A stretch of DNA of 64,000 nucleotides, taken from Deinococcus sedimenti (GTDB lineage Bacteria > Deinococcota > Deinococci > Deinococcales > Deinococcaceae). A model generated the notes under the pieces. That model worked only from the letters and a program-made list of their open reading frames with translations, did no database searches and had not been told where the DNA came from. Position 1 is the first letter of the stretch. The number at the start of each line of letters is the position of its first letter. The translations under genes and the position numbers were made by a program. Location: NCBI RefSeq assembly GCF_014648135.1, contig NZ_BMQN01000001.1, positions 620,001 to 684,000 of the forward strand. Reading direction: 5' to 3'. Shown in pieces: positions 39,223 through 49,924 of this stretch.

Positions 39223-40869
39223 ATGCCCCACCACACCGAACTCATCGCCGCGCTGGCCGTCGGCCTGACCCTCGCCTTCTTCGGCGGCCTTCTCGCCACC
39301 CGACTGCGCCTGCCGCCCCTGGTCGGCTACCTGCTCGCCGGGATCGCCGTCGGACCCTTCACGCCCGGCTTCGTCGCGGACGCCGACATCGCCGCTCAAC
39401 TCTCGGAAATCGGCGTGATCCTGCTGATGTTCGGCGTCGGGCTGCACTTCTCCATCGGCGACCTGCTCGCCGTTCGCCGCATCGCGATTCCCGGCGCGCT
39501 CGTGCAGATCGTCGTCGCCACGCTGCTCGGCATGGGCGCCGCACACCTGTGGGGCTGGCCCCTGGGGCAGGGCCTCGTCTTCGGCCTCGCGCTGTCCGTC
39601 GCCAGTACCGTCGTGCTGCTGCGCGCCCTGGAAGAACGCGGCACCCTGAGCACCGCCAGCGGTCAGATCGCCGTGGGCTGGCTGGTCGTCGAGGACCTCG
39701 TGATGGTGCTGGCCCTGGTCCTGCTGCCCGCCCTGGCCCCCCTGCTGCAGGGCGGCGGCCCCCTGAACCTCGGCGAGATCGCCATGTCCCTGGGCCTCAC
39801 GCTGGGTAAGGTCGCGCTGTTCGTCGCGCTGATGATGATCGCCGGGCGGCGCTTCGTGCCCTGGCTGCTGACCCGCGTGGCGCGGCTCGGCTCACGCGAA
39901 CTGTTCACCCTGGCCGTGCTCGGCACCGCCCTGGGCATCGCCTACGGCGCGGGCGTCCTGTTCGACGTGTCCTTCGCGCTGGGTGCCTTCCTGGCCGGCG
40001 TGGTCGCCAGCGAAAGCAAGTTCAGCCAGCAGGCAGCCGAGGACGCCCTGCCCTTCCAGGACGCCTTCGCGGTGCTGTTCTTCGTGGCGGTCGGCATGCT
40101 GTTCAACCCCGCCATCCTGCTCAGCGCGCCGCTGCTGGTCATCGGCACCGCCCTGATCATCATGATCGGCAAGACCGTCGCCGCCTTCCTGATCGTCCGC
40201 GCCCTGCGCTATCCGGTCGGCACCGCCCTGACCGTCGCCTTCTCCCTGGCGCAGATCGGCGAATTCTCGTTCATCCTGGCCACGCTGGGCCGCGACCTGA
40301 ACCTGCTGACCGCTCAGGGCCAGAACCTGATCCTGGCCGGCGCGATCATCTCCATCACCCTGAACCCCTTCCTGTTCCGCGCCATGCCCACCCTGCAGCG
40401 CTGGCTGGGAGCCGAGCCGGCCACCACCCCGGCACCCCAGCCGCTTCGCCTGCGCGGGCACGCCCTCCTGATCGGGTACGGCCGGGTCGGACAGCTGACC
40501 GCGCAGGCCCTCCAGGCGCAGGCCACCCCGCTGGCCGTCATCGAGCAGGACGAGAGCCGCGCCGCCACCCTCCGCGAGCAGAACGTCCCGGTCGTGCAGG
40601 GTGACGCGACCCGCCCCGACACCCTGCATCTCGCGGCGGCAGAGCACGCGAAGGTCGTGGTGATCGCCACCCCGGACGCCATCCAGACGACCCTGATCAT
40701 GGAACAGGTCCGCGCCCTGAACCCGGACGTGCACGTCATCGTCCGCACGCACGACGAGCACACCCGCAGCGCCCTGCACGACCTGGGCGCCACCGAGGTC
40801 CTGTACGGCGAGCATCAGCTGGGGGTCGCCATGGGTGAGCGGGCCCGCAGCGCCGTCCTCACCCCCTGA
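39223..40869 (+). CDS. Kef-type monovalent cation:proton antiporter (YbaL-like)
   Basis: A 548-residue CPA2-family transporter. About twelve membrane helices (to residue ~385) include LPPLVGYLLAGIAVGPFTPG and ALSVASTVVLLRALEERG, and LGAFLAGVVASES marks the core. A C-terminal TrkA-N domain follows with the nucleotide-binding motif LLIGYGRVGQLTAQAL and an acidic end of strand 2 (VIEQDES), so ion efflux is probably gated by NAD(H) or a similar ligand. The TrkA-C domain is absent. The ATG has GGAGGT upstream. Confidence 0.93.
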   Translation: MPHHTELIAALAVGLTLAFFGGLLATRLRLPPLVGYLLAGIAVGPFTPGFVADADIAAQLSEIGVILLMFGVGLHFSIGDLLAVRRIAIPGALVQIVVATLLGMGAAHLWGWPLGQGLVFGLALSVASTVVLLRALEERGTLSTASGQIAVGWLVVEDLVMVLALVLLPALAPLLQGGGPLNLGEIAMSLGLTLGKVALFVALMMIAGRRFVPWLLTRVARLGSRELFTLAVLGTALGIAYGAGVLFDVSFALGAFLAGVVASESKFSQQAAEDALPFQDAFAVLFFVAVGMLFNPAILLSAPLLVIGTALIIMIGKTVAAFLIVRALRYPVGTALTVAFSLAQIGEFSFILATLGRDLNLLTAQGQNLILAGAIISITLNPFLFRAMPTLQRWLGAEPATTPAPQPLRLRGHALLIGYGRVGQLTAQALQAQATPLAVIEQDESRAATLREQNVPVVQGDATRPDTLHLAAAEHAKVVVIATPDAIQTTLIMEQVRALNPDVHVIVRTHDEHTRSALHDLGATEVLYGEHQLGVAMGERARSAVLTP

Positions 40870-40901
40870 CCGCCATCAACGGCCCGCTGCTGGCCCGCCC
40901 G

Positions 40902-41045
40902 TCACTGCAATTCGCGCAGGACGGCGGCCAGCAGCAGCACATTCACGCACAGCAGCACGTTCGACACCGGTCCCACCCACCCGGCCTCGAAGCCGCCCGC
41001 GTTCCGGCGGGTTTTTCTGCGTTTCGCACGTCGTTTCCGGGCCAC
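40902..41045 (-). CDS. Proposed 47-residue membrane protein
   Basis: This short ORF fills most of the 346-bp gap between the Kef antiporter and purB. The GTG lies 9 nt after an extended -10 box, TGCTAGCTT, on the reverse strand, matching the leaderless genes elsewhere in the window. The N-terminus is very basic (MARKRRAKRRKTRRNAGG) and is followed by one membrane helix (VGPVSNVLLCVNVLLLAAVL) and a short RELQ tail, a common form for small membrane proteins. Expression and function are unknown. The rest of the gap shows no gene. Confidence 0.5.
   Translation of the reverse strand: MARKRRAKRRKTRRNAGGFEAGWVGPVSNVLLCVNVLLLAAVLRELQ
40995..41016 (+). terminator. Terminator after the Kef antiporter
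   Basis: CCCGC (40996-41000) pairs with GCGGG (41007-41011) and TTTTT follows. The stem is short. It lies inside the proposed small ORF on the opposite strand. Confidence 0.5.
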
Positions 41046-41215
41046 TGGTCCGCGAAGCTAGCACTCACACGCCCACTGGAACGCGAAAAATCCCCCAAAC
41101 TCACCCGCCGGGGGCAGCGGGACACCGCCTCAGACGGCGTCCGGCGACCTCGTCACGCCCGTCGGCACAGGGGCAGGGGAGGAACGCCGCCTCCACCCGC
41201 CCCGTTCCGGTTCGT

Positions 41216-42523
<1,308 letters not shown>

Positions 42524-42736
42524 GGTTTTCCAGCGTACCACCCCCCCGCCGCTGCCCGCCGCGCGGTGTCCAGTCGGGGAACGCTCCCCCCCACGCCACC
42601 GGCGGTCACCCCCGATTGGTGGTCGGGACGCGAACTTTTTCGTGTTCACAGCTTTCCGTCAGCTTCGCGGTGCACACTGCCGATGTTGTCTCAATTCACG
42701 GCGGCCACCGCGCCGCCCCCTGCCAGAGGAGGCCCC

Positions 42737-43309
42737 ATGAACCGCACCCTGATCGTCCTGACCGCCCTGACCCTGGGCACCGCCGCGCTGGCCGAGGGCA
42801 CCACCACGCCCACCACCCCCGCGCCCACGACGACCGTCACGCTGCCCGGCAACGTCACCGCCAGCGCCGCCGACGCCTGGAAGGCCTTCGTCGCGGCGGG
42901 CGGAACCGCCACGCTGCTCGGCGCGGACGGCAGCGTCATCGGCACCCTGAATGCCGACGGGACCGTCACCCTGACCGGCACGGCGACCCTGAGCGACGTC
43001 CGAAGCGTCAAGCTGACCCCCGCGACCGGCGAGGCCATCACCGTGAACGTCACCCGGGACCTCAGCAAGCCCGGCGCGATCAAGGTCGAGCTCACCGACG
43101 CGCGTGGCCGCACGCAGTCCCTGCCCCTCCCGGCCGTCGTGAACCGCCTGAAGGTCACCGCGCCCGGCAGCGATGAGGTTGACGAGAGTGGCGAGGACGG
43201 CGAGAAGGACAAGTCGGACAAGTCCGGCAAGGACGACAAGGGCGACAAGGGCGACAAGGGCGAGCAGGGCGGCAAGCCCAGCACCAACCCCGGCAAGGGC
43301 AGACCCTGA
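42737..43309 (+). CDS. Secreted protein with a Lys/Asp/Gly-rich tail
   Basis: A 190-residue protein with a signal peptide (MNRTLIVLTALTLGTAALA). A Thr/Pro-rich linker, a beta-rich domain of about 110 residues and a highly charged C-terminus follow, in which K, D, S and G recur with short collagen-like Gly-x-y triplets (DKGDKGDKGEQGG). I recognise no family. The tail is probably disordered. The ATG has GAGGAGG upstream. The 213-bp gap before it holds a likely promoter but no clear box. Confidence 0.75.
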   Translation: MNRTLIVLTALTLGTAALAEGTTTPTTPAPTTTVTLPGNVTASAADAWKAFVAAGGTATLLGADGSVIGTLNADGTVTLTGTATLSDVRSVKLTPATGEAITVNVTRDLSKPGAIKVELTDARGRTQSLPLPAVVNRLKVTAPGSDEVDESGEDGEKDKSDKSGKDDKGDKGDKGEQGGKPSTNPGKGRP

Positions 43310-43327
43310 GCTGAGGCCAACTCACGC

Positions 43328-43357
43328 GGCGGGACGTTCCACGAGGAGCGTCCCGCC
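43328..43357. terminator. Intrinsic hairpin after the secreted protein gene
   Basis: GGCGGGACG (43328-43336) pairs with CGTCCCGCC (43349-43357), and TTCC/GGAG extends the stem. There is no T-run. Confidence 0.55.
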
Positions 43358-43385
43358 CTGTGCATGGGTGCGCTAGCCTGACCGC

Positions 43386-44513
43386 GTGAGCCTCACGCCT
43401 GCCGACCTGCGCGCCGCAGCACTGCGGACCCTGACGCCTGCGCCCGGCGTGCAGGCCGCGCTGGACCGCCTGGGCTTCGTGCAGGCCGACCCGATCCGCG
43501 CGCCCGCCCGCGCGCAGGACCTCACCCTGATGGCCCGCGTGAGGGACTACCGCGCTGGGGACCTCGAACGGCTATACCCGACGCTGGACGCTGAGGAAGA
43601 CATCATCCCCAACTACGGGTTCGTGACGCGGGACGTGCAGCGCCTCCTGCACCCGCGCGAGGTGCCCGAAACGCGCGTGGAACGCGAACATCCCGGCCTG
43701 ATCGCGGACGTCCGCGCCGTCCTGCACGAGCGGGGCGAGGTGCATCCCCGTGATGTAATCGCTGCGCTGGGCGCCCGGCGCGCCTCGAACTACTGGGGCG
43801 GCAACAGTCAGGCGACCACCCGTGCGCTGGACGCCCTGCACTACCGGGGCGAGGCGCGGATCGTGCGCCGCGACGGTGGCGTGCGCGTGTACGGGCTGGC
43901 CCCTCACCTGGATGCCCTGCGGGCCGACCCGCTGCCCACCCCGGACCGCCTGCGCGCGGTGGTGCGGTTGCTGGCGCGGCTGTACGGCCCGCTGCCGGAG
44001 GCCAGCCTGCGCTACCTGACCAGCCTGTCCGGCTACGGCCTGCCGCACCTGCGCGCGGACCTGCGCGGCGCGCTGCGGGACGTCCTGAAGGGCGACCTGG
44101 AGGGGGTGCGCGTGGACGGCGTGCCTTACGTGTGGGCGCCGGGCGATCACCCCGGCGACGCGCCCGCCCCGCGTGGCGTGCGGATCGTCAACCCCTTCGA
44201 CCCGCTGGTGTGGGACCGCCGGCGCTTCGAGCACCTGCACGGCTGGGCGTACCGCTTCGAGGCGTACACGCCCGCCCCGAAGCGCACCATGGGCTACTAC
44301 GCGCTGCCGCTGCTGCACGCGGGCCGCGCGGTCGGCTGGGCGAACCTGAGCGTCGGCGGCCCGAGTGGGGGCAGCGGCACGCTGACGGCAGGGATCGGTC
44401 TGCGGCCCGGCGTGCGGCGCACCGCCACGTTCACGGCCGCGCTGGACCGCGAACTGGAACGGTACCGCGCGTTCCTGAACGCCGCTCAGGTCGAGGTGTC
44501 GGACCAGACCTGA
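43386..44513 (+). CDS. YcaQ-type DNA glycosylase (HTH_42 family)
   Basis: A 375-residue winged-helix protein of the AlkZ/YcaQ family, whose members remove cross-linked or alkylated bases. The catalytic segment reads FVQADPI, giving the QxD motif (Q33, D35) of YcaQ-type proteins rather than the QxQ of AlkZ. IVNPFDPLVWDRRRFEHL and KRTMGYYALPLL are the conserved C-terminal blocks. This suits a DNA-repair-rich organism. The GTG lies 6 nt after TAGCCT. Its last 28 bp overlap the convergent next gene. Confidence 0.85.
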   Translation: MSLTPADLRAAALRTLTPAPGVQAALDRLGFVQADPIRAPARAQDLTLMARVRDYRAGDLERLYPTLDAEEDIIPNYGFVTRDVQRLLHPREVPETRVEREHPGLIADVRAVLHERGEVHPRDVIAALGARRASNYWGGNSQATTRALDALHYRGEARIVRRDGGVRVYGLAPHLDALRADPLPTPDRLRAVVRLLARLYGPLPEASLRYLTSLSGYGLPHLRADLRGALRDVLKGDLEGVRVDGVPYVWAPGDHPGDAPAPRGVRIVNPFDPLVWDRRRFEHLHGWAYRFEAYTPAPKRTMGYYALPLLHAGRAVGWANLSVGGPSGGSGTLTAGIGLRPGVRRTATFTAALDRELERYRAFLNAAQVEVSDQT

Positions 44514-45499
44514 GCGGCGCGGGCCAGCGCCCCCGCCACGCCATCCGATCCCGCAGCCCGGCGCCGCAGGGTCTGCCGGGCCGTGGACAGCAGGTTCAGG
44601 GCCAGTCCCGCCCGCTCCTGTGCCCGCAGCGCCCCCGGGGAGAGGGGCCGCCCAGCGTGCGCCAGCGCGTCCGCGTAGACCGCCCGCAGGTCATCGCCCA
44701 GCCGCGCGCGTTCCCCGGCGTCCAGCCGCAGCGCCAGCAGGTGCGCCAGATCCTCGCCCGGCAGGCTGGGATGCACCTGCCCGTAATCGATCAGGACCGG
44801 CGTGCCGTCCGCGCGGGACCACAGCACCTGCCCCGCGTGAATGTCCCCATGCACCAGCGTCCAGACCGGCGCGTCCCGCAGCAGCGCCGGAAGGGCCCGC
44901 GCGGCGTCCAGCAGCGCGTCCCGCTGCGCGGCGGGCAGATCCGGCACGCCGGGCCGAGCCTGCCACCGAGCCACGCGATTCCGGTCCAGTACCTCCTCCG
45001 GGCGCCACACCCACTCACCGCTCAGGGCCGCGCGGCCCTGAGCGGCCCAGTGCGCGTGTAGGGCTGCCAGCAGCCGCACCACGTCCCGCAGCCCCTCCTC
45101 GCGCGCGGCGTCGTCCGTGAAGTAGCCCCAGCCGGTCGTCGCGTCCGTCAGGTCCCGCATCAGCAGGTGCGCCAGCGGACGATCCGCGCTGCGGGCCGCG
45201 TGCAGCAGCGCCGCATGCGGCACCGGGCACCCCGGCGCGAGGTCCCTCAGGTACGTCGCCTCCCGTTCCAGGCGCACAGCCGCCCGCGCGTCCCGCCACC
45301 CGGCCAGGAGGTACTTCAGGAACAGCGGCCCACCCGCCGACGCGTAGCGGGCGAAGGCCGCGCCCTCGCCCACCCAGGATTCCCGCAGGCGCGCGCCGGG
45401 AAACTGCGCGCGCAGCGAACGCGGCCACACGCGGGCGTCCACCGCCACCTCGCCGGACGGGGCGCGCCACGTATCCGCCAGCAGCGCCCCCAGCCGCAT
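44486..45499 (-). CDS. APH-family phosphotransferase-like protein
   Basis: A 337-residue kinase-fold protein. LVHGDIHAGQVLW is the catalytic loop with Asp and the Mg-binding residue, and VLIDYGQVHPSLPGEDLAHLL holds the metal-binding Asp, as in aminoglycoside and choline kinases. The substrate is unknown, and drug resistance should not be assumed. The ATG has GGAG 8 nt upstream. Its 3' end overlaps the YcaQ-type gene on the other strand by 28 bp. Confidence 0.82.
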   Translation of the reverse strand: MRLGALLADTWRAPSGEVAVDARVWPRSLRAQFPGARLRESWVGEGAAFARYASAGGPLFLKYLLAGWRDARAAVRLEREATYLRDLAPGCPVPHAALLHAARSADRPLAHLLMRDLTDATTGWGYFTDDAAREEGLRDVVRLLAALHAHWAAQGRAALSGEWVWRPEEVLDRNRVARWQARPGVPDLPAAQRDALLDAARALPALLRDAPVWTLVHGDIHAGQVLWSRADGTPVLIDYGQVHPSLPGEDLAHLLALRLDAGERARLGDDLRAVYADALAHAGRPLSPGALRAQERAGLALNLLSTARQTLRRRAAGSDGVAGALARAAQVWSDTST

Positions 45500-45512
45500 C
45501 AGGTCAGCTCCA

Positions 45513-45746
45513 TCAGGTCAACAGGGACACGAGGCCCAGCAGTGACCCGCCCGCCAGCGCCGCCCCCACCATGAACACGCCCAGGCAGCCCAGCGGTCCC
45601 CGGCGGCGCGCGCGGTAGTGCCCGCCGTGCCCGTAGTGGTGCCGCCCGTGGCTGTGCGACGAGCGACTGTGATGACCCAGGAACCCGCCCCGGTGCCCAT
45701 GACCGCTGCGACTGAACGAAAACGATCCGATCGAGAATCCACTCAT
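45513..45746 (-). CDS. Small His-rich membrane protein
   Basis: A 77-residue protein with a Ser/Gly/His-rich front (11 or more His, e.g. GHHSRSSHSHGRHHYGHGGH), an RARRRG stretch and one C-terminal membrane helix (GCLGVFMVGAALAGGSLLGL). The His cluster could bind metal, but this is a guess. The ATG lies 5 nt after TACTGT. It is just upstream of the APH-like gene. Confidence 0.7.
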   Translation of the reverse strand: MSGFSIGSFSFSRSGHGHRGGFLGHHSRSSHSHGRHHYGHGGHYRARRRGPLGCLGVFMVGAALAGGSLLGLVSLLT

Positions 45747-45855
45747 GCCCCACAGTACGCACCCCGACCGCCGGAAGTTGCACGCTGACCTCTGGACTGC
45801 GTTCAAGGAGGTGGCATGTCCTGCACGTACTCAGGCGCGTATCATGGGCGCGATC

Positions 45856-47190
45856 ATGACGGAACGGAAGTACTTCGGAACGGACGGCGTGCGCGCCGTC
45901 GCGGGCACCCACCCCCTCACGGCCACCTGGGTCATGACCCTCGGCGCCGCCGCGGGAGAGGTGCTCAAGAGCAGCAACCCCCGCGCGACGGTCGTGATCG
46001 GCCGGGACACCCGCCAGAGCGGCGACATGCTCGAAGCGGCGCTGGCCGCCGGACTGACCAGCCGCGGCGTGAACGTCATCCACCTGGGCGTGCTGCCCAC
46101 CCCCGGCGTCAGTTTCCTGACCCGCCACCTGAAAGCGGACGCGGGTGTGGTCATCAGCGCCTCCCACAACCCCTACGAGGACAACGGCATCAAGTTCTTC
46201 GGGGCGGACGGCCAGAAACTCAGCGATACCACTGAACTGGAGATCGAGGCCGCCATCGACCGCGTGCCCGAACTGCCCCCCGTGACCGGCGTGGACCTGG
46301 GCGGCGTCACCAACTACACCGAGGCCGAGCGGCTGTACGTGAACTACCTCGGCACGCTCGCCCCAGACCTCAGCGGTCTGCGCATCGCCCTGGACTGCGC
46401 CAACGGCGCCGCCTACCGCGTGGGCCCCAAGGTCTTCCAGGCGGCCGGGGCGGACGTGTTCGCCGTGTACACCACCCCGGACGGCCGCAACATCAACCGC
46501 GGTTGCGGCAGCACCCACATGGACCACCTGCAGCGCATTGTGCGTGAAGGGAAGTACGACCTGGGCGTCGCCTTCGACGGGGACGCCGACCGCGCCCTGT
46601 TCGTGGACAGCCGCGGGAACGTCGTGCACGGCGACCACATGCTGCTGCTGAACGCCCGCGCGCGCGGCGAGACGGCCGTCGTGACGACCATCATGGCCAA
46701 CATGGCCCTCGAAGTGAAACTGCGCGAGGCCGGCATCCCCCTGGAACGCACCGCCGTCGGCGACCGCTACGTGCACGAGCGCCTGCACGGGGGCGGCCTG
46801 CACCTGGGCGGCGAGCAGAGCGGCCACATCCTGTTCCTGGACGTGTCACCTACCGGGGACGGCGTGCTGACCGCCCTGCTGACCCTGAAGAGCATGCAGC
46901 AGCTCGGCACCACCCTGGACGCCCTGCACGACGACCTCGTGATGTTCCCTCAGACCCTCGTGAACGTCCGCGTGGCCGACAAGAAGGCCATCGCACTCGA
47001 CCCCGAGGTCCGCGCCGCCGTGGACCGCGCACAGGACCGCCTGCACGGCACGGGCCGCGTGAACCTGCGCCCCAGCGGCACCGAGAACCTGATCCGCGTG
47101 ATGGTCGAGGGACAGGACGAGACCGAAATCCACGAGATCGCCCGGGAACTGGCCGGCGTGGTGGAACGCCGGGGCGCCCTGGTCGGGTAA
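45856..47190 (+). CDS. glmM: Phosphoglucosamine mutase
   Basis: A 444-residue enzyme that converts glucosamine 6-phosphate to glucosamine 1-phosphate for peptidoglycan. YFGTDGVRAVAG opens the protein, the phosphoserine is S103 in ISASHNP, the Mg loop is DGDADR and the phosphate-binding loop is RPSGTENLIRVMVEG. The ATG at 45856 lies 10 nt after TATCAT; the ATG at 45844 overlaps that box and is less likely. Confidence 0.97.
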   Translation: MTERKYFGTDGVRAVAGTHPLTATWVMTLGAAAGEVLKSSNPRATVVIGRDTRQSGDMLEAALAAGLTSRGVNVIHLGVLPTPGVSFLTRHLKADAGVVISASHNPYEDNGIKFFGADGQKLSDTTELEIEAAIDRVPELPPVTGVDLGGVTNYTEAERLYVNYLGTLAPDLSGLRIALDCANGAAYRVGPKVFQAAGADVFAVYTTPDGRNINRGCGSTHMDHLQRIVREGKYDLGVAFDGDADRALFVDSRGNVVHGDHMLLLNARARGETAVVTTIMANMALEVKLREAGIPLERTAVGDRYVHERLHGGGLHLGGEQSGHILFLDVSPTGDGVLTALLTLKSMQQLGTTLDALHDDLVMFPQTLVNVRVADKKAIALDPEVRAAVDRAQDRLHGTGRVNLRPSGTENLIRVMVEGQDETEIHEIARELAGVVERRGALVG

Positions 47191-47206
47191 CGCACAGCAG
47201 TCTCAC

Positions 47207-47244
47207 GCGGGTCCGGGGTACACCTGAGGTGGCGCCGGACCCGC
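47207..47244 (+). terminator. Hairpin after glmM
   Basis: GCGGGTCCGG (47207-47216) pairs perfectly with CCGGACCCGC (47235-47244). There is no T-run. TACACC in the loop region could instead belong to a promoter for the next gene. Confidence 0.5.
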
Positions 47245-47290
47245 ACTCATGCGCCCGGCCCACACCCCACACCCCATCCGGAGGACGCCC

Positions 47291-47779
47291 ATGAACAGAC
47301 TCCCCCTGCTGATCCTGCTGTCTGGCGGCGCGCTGGCTGCCACCACACCCCCCAGTCCCGTCCAGCTCACCGCCACCACCAACCTCGTCGTCAGGGAAAC
47401 CCGCGACGGCAAGACCACCGAGGTCCTCCGCGCTGCCGAGGGCGTGCTGCCCGGCAACCTGCTGGAACTCGCCCAGACGATCCGCAACACCAGCACCCGC
47501 GACCTGCGCGAGATGGCCCTGAACATGCCGCTCGACCGCGCCCTGACCTTCCAGAGCGCCACCTGTACGCTCGGCGGCGTCGTGACGCTGTACTCGCTGG
47601 ACGGCAAGACGTACGCGAAAGCGCCCCTGATGAAGACCGTCACCGTCACCGAGAACGGCCGGCAGGTGCAGAAGCAGGTCGAGGCCAAACCCAGCGAGTA
47701 CCGCGGCGTCCGCTGGCAGATCCCCACCCTGAAGGCAGGTGAGACCGGCCGCTGCGCCGTGCGCGCCACCGTCCGCTGA
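47291..47779 (+). CDS. Secreted protein, DUF11-like
   Basis: A 162-residue exported protein with a signal peptide (MNRLPLLILLSGGALA). The mature part, with LAQTIRNTSTRDLREMAL and a closing GETGRCAVRATV, looks like a single immunoglobulin-like DUF11-type domain as found in surface proteins. One Cys pair (in ATCTLGG and GRCAV) may form a disulfide. The ATG has GGAGG upstream. An in-frame ATG at 47249 is less likely because it would hide the signal peptide. Confidence 0.65.
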   Translation: MNRLPLLILLSGGALAATTPPSPVQLTATTNLVVRETRDGKTTEVLRAAEGVLPGNLLELAQTIRNTSTRDLREMALNMPLDRALTFQSATCTLGGVVTLYSLDGKTYAKAPLMKTVTVTENGRQVQKQVEAKPSEYRGVRWQIPTLKAGETGRCAVRATVR

Positions 47780-47830
47780 CAGGCAGAATCTGAAAAACCC
47801 CCGCAGCCAGTCCGGTGCGGGAGTTCACGG

Positions 47831-47868
47831 GCAGGGGGCGCGTCAGCCGCAGCCGACGCGCCCCCTGC
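47831..47868 (-). terminator. Strong hairpin after rpsT
   Basis: GCAGGGGGCGCGTC (47831-47844) pairs perfectly with GACGCGCCCCCTGC (47855-47868), 12 nt from the rpsT stop. There is no T-run. A weaker hairpin at 47801-47823 (CCCGC/GCGGG) faces the other gene. Confidence 0.65.
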
Positions 47869-47880
47869 AAGCCGGGCGGT

Positions 47881-48161
<281 letters not shown>

Positions 48162-48395
48162 GGGTTCTCCTTGTTCTCCCGCCGCCTGTCCGGCGGATCG
48201 GGGCGGTTCCCATGGCGGGAACGCGAGCGTCCGGGCCTCGCGGCGTCCGGCGCGCCGGGCACGTCGCCGTGCTCCGGGTCACTCACCGCGCGCGGTGGGC
48301 AACCTGTGCACTATAGCGGCCCGCCGCCCCACCCGGCAAGGGCCCGCGCGGCGCCGCGCACCTTCACGCCCTCCGCCCCGCGTCATACTTCCCCC

Positions 48396-48965
48396 GTGAG
48401 AGCCCGCCGACCCCGACCCGACCTCCCGGACGCCGGGGAGGACCGCGCCCGCCCCGCGAAACCCCGCGACCCGCAGGAGGAACGCGACGCGCTGCTCGCG
48501 TACGCGTTCCGCGCGCTGGGGCAGCGGGCCCTGAGCGCCGCCGAACTGCGCACCCGCCTGGAACGCCGCAGCGAGAACCCGGACCTGATTGAGGAGGTCC
48601 TGAAGCGCGTGCAGGAACTCGGGTACCAGAACGATGAACAGGTCGCCCGCAGTGAAGGCAACCGCCGGGGTGTGGGCACTATGCGCGTCCGGCAGACCCT
48701 CAAGCGGCGCGGCGTGCAGGACGACCTGATCCAGGAGGTCGTGCTGGCCCGCGATCCGGACCGCGAGCACGCCGAGGTCCTGACCCTGCTGGAGCGCCGC
48801 TGGTCGTCGCTCGCCCGCAAGCGCGACCCGCAGGCCAGTGCGTTCGCGTTCCTCGCGCGGCGCGGGTACACCGGGAACGTCATCTGGCCCGCCCTTCGGG
48901 AATTCATGGCGGATCGCCCGGTCGAGGAACCCGACGACGAACCGGACTGGGAAGGCGAGGAGTAG
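48396..48965 (+). CDS. recX: Regulatory protein RecX
   Basis: A 189-residue helical protein that limits RecA filament growth. [23 protein letters not shown] is the first helical repeat, and [17 protein letters not shown] and [13 protein letters not shown] are typical of the second. An Arg/Pro-rich N-terminal extension of about 30 residues and an acidic tail ([13 protein letters not shown]) are added. The GTG lies 6 nt after CATACT. recA is not adjacent. Confidence 0.9.
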   Translation: MRARRPRPDLPDAGEDRARPAKPRDPQEERDALLAYAFRALGQRALSAAELRTRLERRSENPDLIEEVLKRVQELGYQNDEQVARSEGNRRGVGTMRVRQTLKRRGVQDDLIQEVVLARDPDREHAEVLTLLERRWSSLARKRDPQASAFAFLARRGYTGNVIWPALREFMADRPVEEPDDEPDWEGEE

Positions 48966-48975
48966 GGGCTGACGG

Positions 48976-49908
48976 TCAGGCGTTCAGGAGGCGGACCGCG
49001 CCGGGCCGGACCTCCACGTCCAGCCGTGTGACGGGCGTGCCCAGGTCGCCGTCCAGATGCACCCGCATGGGCCGGTTCCAGCGGACCGTGACCTGACGCG
49101 CCGCCGCGTGATGCGCCAGCGGGTGACCCAGGTGCGTGCCGCGCAGCACCCGCGCCAGCAGGCCCGTCAACTGCAGGCGAGACATCGGGCCACCCACGAC
49201 GACGTTCAGCAGGCCGTCGCGCACGTCCGACTCCGGGCTGATCAGGAACCCGCCGCCGTAGCGGGTGCCGTTCATGACCGCCACGATCGCGCTGGGTCCG
49301 GCGTACAGCGTCACGCCGTCCGCGTCCACCGTCACGTCGGCCAGGGACAGGTCCTTCAGGGTCGCCACGGCGGACCACGCGTACCGCGCGAAGCCCTGCA
49401 CCCGCGCCGGCACGCGGTCCATGTTCGTCGTGACGTCTGCGTCGAAACCCATGCCCAGGCCGTTCAGCAGCGTCCGCTCGGTCACCGTCCCGTCCGCGTG
49501 GTGCGCCCGGACCCACAGGGCGTCCACGGCGCGCGGCGTGAATGCCAGCCGGTCCAGCGCCTCGCCGAACGCGCCGGGCTTCAGGCCCAGCAGGCCCGCG
49601 AAGTCGTTCCCGGTGCCCAGCGGCAGGATTGCCAGGGGCCGCCCGGTCCCCACCACGGCCGGAAGGAGCGCGCCCACCGTGCCGTCCCCACCGACCGCCA
49701 TCAGCGCCGTGCCGGGCGGCAGGGCCTGCACGCGCGCCAGGGCCAGCGCGGCGTTCTCCTCCTGAATCAGGGTGTGCGTCAGTCCGCGCCGCTCCAGTTC
49801 TGCACGCAGGCGCGGCCATTCCCGCGCCGCCAGTCCACCCCCCGCGTTCGGGTTCAGGACGACAGCCAGTTCCGGAAGGCCCGCCGCGCGGGAAGAGACG
49901 TCACTCAC
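48976..49908 (-). CDS. Diacylglycerol/lipid kinase family protein (YegS/BmrU type)
   Basis: A 310-residue lipid kinase. [25 protein letters not shown] with the nucleotide-binding GGDGT and [11 protein letters not shown] are the family motifs. It probably phosphorylates diacylglycerol or a related lipid at the membrane. The GTG at 49908 lies 9 nt after TATCCT (49923-49918). The repeat copy 2 begins two bases beyond this box, so the upstream promoter DNA is repeat sequence. Confidence 0.88.
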   Translation of the reverse strand: MSDVSSRAAGLPELAVVLNPNAGGGLAAREWPRLRAELERRGLTHTLIQEENAALALARVQALPPGTALMAVGGDGTVGALLPAVVGTGRPLAILPLGTGNDFAGLLGLKPGAFGEALDRLAFTPRAVDALWVRAHHADGTVTERTLLNGLGMGFDADVTTNMDRVPARVQGFARYAWSAVATLKDLSLADVTVDADGVTLYAGPSAIVAVMNGTRYGGGFLISPESDVRDGLLNVVVGGPMSRLQLTGLLARVLRGTHLGHPLAHHAAARQVTVRWNRPMRVHLDGDLGTPVTRLDVEVRPGAVRLLNA

Positions 49909-49924
49909 GATCCCAGCAGGATAG

